From assembly GCA_023399035.1 (NCBI GenBank), contig JAEWQX010000184.1, positions 1 to 9,344 on the forward strand: DNA of 9,344 nucleotides, given 5' to 3'. Shown piece by piece: positions 6,177-9,344 of this stretch (its first letter is position 1; each line of letters opens with the position of its first letter). Source of the stretch: Bacillota bacterium. GTDB lineage: Bacteria > Bacillota > Clostridia > Clostridiales > Clostridiaceae. The notes beneath the pieces are model-generated. The model made no database searches. It worked only from the letters and a program-made list of their open reading frames with translations, and was not told the DNA's origin. Position numbers and translations under genes: made by a program.

Positions 6177-6241
6177 TATTTGTTATTATAAATATATACA
6201 TGTGCATAATAAAGTAATAAAATCGAGGAGATGAGAGAAAA

Positions 6242-7447
6242 ATGTGCAGACTGAGTAATGATGAATTCATACTTATTGATGAATTGATATACTTAGAATG
6301 GGATGCATATGAAAATGAAAGTGTAAAGGAACTTGTGCTTGATATATTAAAGGATGACAACCTTCAGATACTTATGGATAAGATGAGCAACTGTATTGCA
6401 ACTTCTACAAAAGAAGAATGGCAGAGAACCCTTGAACAAATTTTAAGCAAGCCAAATCTTACAGAACTTGTAGTAGTGAATGTTGAAAATCATGTAAGCG
6501 GAATGAGGACAGCTTCATTCAAGGATTGTGATGGAAACATCATAGTAGTATTCAGGGGAACAACTACTGTAAAGGAATGGGATGACAATGGGCAGGGTGC
6601 CTATGAATATGATACAGAGCAGCAGATATATGCCCTCAATTATGTAAACAGCATAAATTCAGACAGGATAGTAGTTACGGGACATTCAAAGGGTGGAAAT
6701 AAAGCTCAGTATACTACAGTAAGGTGCCCTAAGGTAATAAAATGCGTATCAATTAATGGACAGGGATTTTCAAATGAGTTCATAAAAAAGTATAAAAATC
6801 TCATAGAAGATAATAAATCAAAGATAATTGCAGTAAACTCCAAATATGATTATGTAAACTGCCTTTTGAATTCTATTGCAGGGGAGAGCCACTACATCAA
6901 GACATCATTTCAGTTTAATCCTCTTTTTTATCATAAGGGTTCAATAATGCTTGATTATGATGGCAATTTAAGAGAAGAGACAAGCAGAAGCATATTTTCA
7001 AAAATAATAAATGACTTTTCAACTTCTCTCGTATCAGATCTTCCCGATGATTTGAAATCTTTAACTATTGATGGCCTCATAAGTGGAATTGAAGCTATTT
7101 TATGCAGAAGAGAATCAAGCGACAGGATTATAAAGATAATAGGAAGCATACTCATAATGATGACTTATGGAAAGTATTTTAAGGTGAAGGAAACTTTCGT
7201 ATTGAGCTATATGATAATTCAATTCCTTGTTCTTCCTCTCTTATTCTGGGGAGACTTTATAAATGTGGAGGAAACACATTCTAAAGAGCTTTTAAAAGAT
7301 ATATTAAATAAGATAGACAAATGTGCAGATGCTATATTAAGCAGGCTTAAATTGGCAGAAGACAGCAAGAACCCAATAAGCAGAAATCTTTATAATAAAT
7401 TTAATATATTTATCAATAAACTTCATGATGCAGAGGAAACACTTTAA
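6242..7447 (+). CDS. Alpha/beta-hydrolase, lipase-like (DUF2974/DUF6792 type), with hydrophobic C-terminal part
   Basis: ATG 6242 lies downstream of GAGGAG (6225-6230); an out-of-frame ATG at 6231 opens only 7 codons. Residues 1-95 are helical and charged. IIVVFRGTT (100-108) followed by EWDDN (112-116) is the strand and oxyanion segment of lipase-like hydrolases. VVTGHSKGGNKAQY (144-157) holds the nucleophile elbow GxSxG with Ser149. Asp203 (SKYDYVN, 200-206) is the likely acid; the catalytic His is either His217 (GESHY) or His231 (FYHKG). This order matches the DUF2974/DUF6792 group of predicted esterases. After about 280, two hydrophobic stretches (296-309 and 318-339) could be a membrane hairpin or anchor, followed by a charged helical tail. 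There is no N-terminal signal peptide, so the enzyme is probably cytoplasmic, perhaps membrane-bound. The substrate is unknown; a lipid or acyl ester is only an inference. A strong terminator follows at 7552. Confidence 0.85.
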   Translation: MCRLSNDEFILIDELIYLEWDAYENESVKELVLDILKDDNLQILMDKMSNCIATSTKEEWQRTLEQILSKPNLTELVVVNVENHVSGMRTASFKDCDGNIIVVFRGTTTVKEWDDNGQGAYEYDTEQQIYALNYVNSINSDRIVVTGHSKGGNKAQYTTVRCPKVIKCVSINGQGFSNEFIKKYKNLIEDNKSKIIAVNSKYDYVNCLLNSIAGESHYIKTSFQFNPLFYHKGSIMLDYDGNLREETSRSIFSKIINDFSTSLVSDLPDDLKSLTIDGLISGIEAILCRRESSDRIIKIIGSILIMMTYGKYFKVKETFVLSYMIIQFLVLPLLFWGDFINVEETHSKELLKDILNKIDKCADAILSRLKLAEDSKNPISRNLYNKFNIFINKLHDAEETL

Positions 7448-7551
7448 GGTTACAGGACATATATGTGCTGGTGAAAATGTAGAAGCTAAAAGAACAGTGT
7501 ATAACAAAGTAAGAAGCATAATTTATATGAATTTTTAACAAAGGATAAGGC

Positions 7552-7592
7552 AGAGAAACTTATTATATGGGAAATATGATGAGTTTCTTTTA
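7552..7592 (+). terminator. Strong intrinsic terminator after the hydrolase gene
   Basis: The left arm (7554-7568) and right arm (7574-7588) pair over 15 continuous base pairs with two G-U pairs, closed by a GGGAA loop (7569-7573) and followed by TTTT (7588-7591). It lies about 105 bases after the stop at 7447 and separates the hydrolase from the phosphatase unit. Confidence 0.75.
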
Positions 7593-7663
7593 CTTTCATC
7601 CTAAACTTTTGTTTGTTGATTTTTAACTATAACCTAAAATCGTGGCCAAGCACTTTTTTGTTT

Positions 7664-7692
7664 TTTAGAAATATGTTAAAATATGTTACAAT
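7664..7692 (+). promoter_or_regulatory. Extended -10 promoter of the histidine phosphatase gene
   Basis: TGTTACAAT (7684-7692) is an extended -10 (TGn plus TACAAT). TTTAGA (7664-7669) is a 4-of-6 -35 with a 17-base spacer. Transcription should start near 7699, leaving a short leader of about 30 bases to ATG 7729. Confidence 0.55.
7669..7688. repeat. Tandem 10-bp repeat overlapping the promoter
   Basis: AAATATGTTA occurs twice without a gap (7669-7678 and 7679-7688). The period is about one helical turn, and each copy supplies the TGTTA start of an extended -10: TGTTAAAAT at 7674-7682 and TGTTACAAT at 7684-7692. Confidence 0.6.
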
Positions 7693-7716
7693 ATTAGAAG
7701 AGCTAAGTTGAAATTC

Positions 7717-7723
7717 GGAGGAG
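7717..7723 (+). promoter_or_regulatory. Ribosome binding site that decides the phosphatase start
   Basis: GGAGGAG lies 5 bases before ATG 7729. It would fall inside the coding sequence if the upstream in-frame TTG (7708) were used, so ATG 7729 is the true start. Confidence 0.85.
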
Positions 7724-7728
7724 AACAT

Positions 7729-8358
7729 ATGAAGACGACAGTATTGTTAATAAGACATGGCGAAACGGAATGGAATATACTTGGAAAGTTTCAGGGAAGC
7801 ACTGATATTCCTTTATCAAAAGAGGGAATAAGACAGGCTGAAATGCTTAAGGAAAGATTAAATGGAGATTTTGATTATATATATGCAAGTCCTCTAAAAA
7901 GGGCTTATGAAACTGCAAGAGTTATAAGTGAAGATACAGATAAGACAGTCAGCATCGCAGAAGGCATAAGGGAAATAAATTTTGGAGAGTGGGAAGGCCT
8001 TACAATGAAAGGAATTGCAGAAAAATATCCTGATGTATTTAATTCATGGAGAACAGATAAAGAAGAAGGAAAATTCTGCGGCGGAGATATGAGCACATTA
8101 AATGCATCCATAAGGGCAAAAAACTGCATTATGGAAATTGCAAACAAGCACAAGGGAAAGAAGATTGCTATAGTTGCCCATGGTGGAATAATAAAGGCAG
8201 GACTTATAGGAATATTTGGCTGGGATATGAGCATGTATCATAAAATTGCCCTTGGAAACACATGTATCAATACTGTGACTTTCAATGATGAAATGAAGCC
8301 TGCTCTTGTAGGCTTGAATGATACAAATCATCTTGACTGCGAAGTTACTCAGGTTTAA
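7729..8358 (+). CDS. Histidine phosphatase family protein (phosphoglycerate mutase-like)
   Basis: The gene encodes 209 aa from ATG 7729. LLIRHGETEWN (6-16) carries the family's RHG motif with the phospho-accepting His10 and Arg9. SPLKRAYETA (54-63) supplies Arg58, REINFGEWEG (81-90) supplies Glu82, and VAHGG (149-153) supplies the second catalytic His151. The size (about 200 aa) and motif spacing are typical of the GpmB/PhoE/CobC subgroup, which dephosphorylates small substrates, rather than true glycolytic cofactor-dependent mutases, which are about 250 aa. The usual GES segment before the last third is GGDMST (118-123) here. No cobalamin gene lies nearby, so alpha-ribazole phosphatase activity is not supported by context, and the substrate is open. 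It should be cytoplasmic. It is transcribed from its own extended -10 promoter, and its stop codon lies in an 18-bp inverted repeat. Confidence 0.95.
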   Translation: MKTTVLLIRHGETEWNILGKFQGSTDIPLSKEGIRQAEMLKERLNGDFDYIYASPLKRAYETARVISEDTDKTVSIAEGIREINFGEWEGLTMKGIAEKYPDVFNSWRTDKEEGKFCGGDMSTLNASIRAKNCIMEIANKHKGKKIAIVAHGGIIKAGLIGIFGWDMSMYHKIALGNTCINTVTFNDEMKPALVGLNDTNHLDCEVTQV

Positions 8359-8399
8359 TTGTAATTATTAAATTGACAGACTAATAATTACAATTAAAC
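8353..8399. repeat. Perfect 18-bp inverted repeat overlapping the phosphatase stop codon
   Basis: GTTTAATTGTAATTATTA (8353-8370) and TAATAATTACAATTAAAC (8382-8399) are perfect reverse complements with an 11-base spacer (8371-8381). The TAA stop (8356-8358) is within the left arm. The RNA hairpin would be long but AU-rich, and no T run follows on either strand, so it is not a classical terminator. It could be an RNA 3'-end stabiliser, a Rho-independent terminator of poor form, or a protein-binding palindrome between the phosphatase and TPR genes. Confidence 0.75.
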
Positions 8400-8450
8400 A
8401 ATGAACAATAGGAATGTGAAAATATAAAGAAATGAAGGGAGAGTTCAGCC

Positions 8451-9344
8451 ATGGAATATACAGATTTATTTGATATAAATCAATTTAACAAGTTTAAGCA
8501 TGAAATACAGCACTGCAATGATTATATGTCATTTAATCAGTCATCAGCAATCTTAAATAATTCAATAAACTGTTTTCCATGCCATCCTGGACTTTATTAT
8601 CTTCTTGCACTGACCTATTTTAAATGCAATGAATACATTAAGGGCAGTGAATGTTTCAAAAAGGGCATTACATATGACAAGAACAGTACACCATATCTTG
8701 GACTTATAAGCTGCATATTGTATGAAATAAATGATTTGGAGAGTTCATACAGCTATGCCTTTAAAGCACTTGAAATAAACAGCAGAGATATAGATGCTGT
8801 CATCACCCTTGGAAGGATTGAGCTTCATAGGAATAATTATGAAGAGTCATTATCATATGGTGTAACAGCTATTGAAATTGATGAGTCAAGCTTCATGGCA
8901 GTAAGGCTCTTAAGCAGGATATACATTGCTATGGGTGTTGATGATGAAGACACCTTGAAGATACTGTACAGGGCAAGGGAGCTTGGAACGGATTATGAGC
9001 TTCAGCTTGATATAATAAAGGTTTTATATCTGACAGATAATCATATTCAATGCCTTCAAAACTGCAAAAGTGCACTGCTGAATAATTGTACAGGCTATGC
9101 AGCAGAAAAGATAAATAAATATGTAAATGAAATATCAAAGCAGACAATGAAGGCAGTTTCAAGAGAGGTACAGGCTGAATGTGAAGCAGATATATGCAGT
9201 GATAAGAATTCAGATTTATATGAAACATACAATAGTGATGGTATGATTTCAGAAAGGTCAAAGGATGACAGATATTTAAATAACTGCATGAGAACTGGAA
9301 GCAGCAACAGGTTTATAGAAAATATAGATAATATGATAAAGCTT
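8451..9344 (+). CDS. TPR-repeat protein, 3' partial (possible AAA+ ATPase fusion)
   Basis: ATG 8451 follows AAGGGAG (8435-8441) by 9 bases, and the frame is open for 298 codons to the window edge. Tetratricopeptide-like helix pairs are visible: about 47-80 (LYYLLALTYFKCNEY, then CFKKGITYDKNS), 81-114 (AFKALEINSRD), 115-147 (ITLGRIELHRNNYEESLSY, then AIEIDESS) and a weaker one at 149-180. TPRs are protein-protein docking scaffolds. Residues 235-285 are polar, charged and probably disordered. The last visible residues, FIENIDNMIKL (288-298), resemble the lead-in to a CbbX/SpoVK-type AAA+ domain, which usually reads Leu-x-x-Met-Ile-Gly-Leu-x-x-Val-Lys. That is an inference from a few residues. 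There is no signal peptide, so the protein is probably cytoplasmic. The gap to the phosphatase is 92 bases and holds an inverted repeat but no clear promoter. Confidence 0.85.
   Translation, partial: MEYTDLFDINQFNKFKHEIQHCNDYMSFNQSSAILNNSINCFPCHPGLYYLLALTYFKCNEYIKGSECFKKGITYDKNSTPYLGLISCILYEINDLESSYSYAFKALEINSRDIDAVITLGRIELHRNNYEESLSYGVTAIEIDESSFMAVRLLSRIYIAMGVDDEDTLKILYRARELGTDYELQLDIIKVLYLTDNHIQCLQNCKSALLNNCTGYAAEKINKYVNEISKQTMKAVSREVQAECEADICSDKNSDLYETYNSDGMISERSKDDRYLNNCMRTGSSNRFIENIDNMIKL

Noticed and set aside
7631..7666. GTGGCCAAGCAC followed by a T-rich run as a second terminator before the phosphatase
   Set aside because: Only a 3-bp stem can form. The strong hairpin at 7552-7592 already serves.
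7721..7731. GAACATATG, resembling half of a GAAC-N4-GTTC LexA damage box, before the phosphatase gene
   Set aside because: The second half is GAAG rather than GTTC, and the stretch is simply the ribosome binding site spacer and start codon. No full GAAC-N4-GTTC box was seen in the intergenic regions.
8373..8378. TTGACA in the loop of the inverted repeat as a promoter for the TPR gene
   Set aside because: No -10-like hexamer occurs 16-18 bases downstream; that position lies in AAACAATG-type sequence.
9339..9344. Window ends on AAGCTT and begins with TGCAG, suggesting restriction-fragment edges
   Set aside because: Both are short and common in this DNA, and both edges fall inside open genes, so nothing biological follows.

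Overview
The window is very AT-rich, uses A/T-ending codons and AGA/AGG for arginine, has strong GGAGG-type ribosome binding sites, and carries all genes on the + strand. This points to a low-GC Bacillota, most likely Clostridium sensu stricto. No rRNA, tRNA, transposase, integrase or CRISPR array was seen. It reads as an accessory chromosomal stretch of short transcription units, most with their own leader and no shared pathway.

Layout, left to right. (1) 1-1429: the 3' part of a gene joining a decayed UvrD/Rep-type (SF1) helicase region to a complete LexA-like S24 self-cleaving domain. (2) 1615-2157: an unrecognised acidic 180-aa protein, followed by a hairpin terminator. (3) 2158-2508: a 351-bp gap with that terminator and a near-consensus sigma-A promoter (TTGACA-18-TATAAT). 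(4) 2509-3480: a DUF4236-like protein with an EF-hand-like loop and a distinct C-terminal domain. (5) 3577-5117: a probable toxin-antitoxin pair, an MqsR-like toxin with a TTG start followed by an antitoxin combining an MqsA-like zinc finger, an HTH and a Panacea/SocA (DUF4065) domain. (6) 5233-6027: a PHP-domain phosphoesterase. (7) 6242-7447: an alpha/beta-hydrolase of the DUF2974/DUF6792 lipase-like kind with a hydrophobic C-terminal part, followed by a strong 15-bp hairpin terminator. (8) 7729-8358: a histidine phosphatase (phosphoglycerate mutase-like) behind an extended -10 promoter. Its stop codon lies inside a perfect 18-bp inverted repeat. (9) 8451-9344: a TPR protein that runs off the right edge. 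It is open to the last base and its final residues resemble the entry to a CbbX/SpoVK-type AAA+ domain.

Only the toxin-antitoxin pair can be argued from sequence to work as one system. The most unusual items are the degenerate helicase-S24 fusion, the composite MqsA-HTH-Panacea antitoxin, and the EF-hand-like loop in the DUF4236-type protein. All functional calls rest on motifs read by eye; no database search was run.
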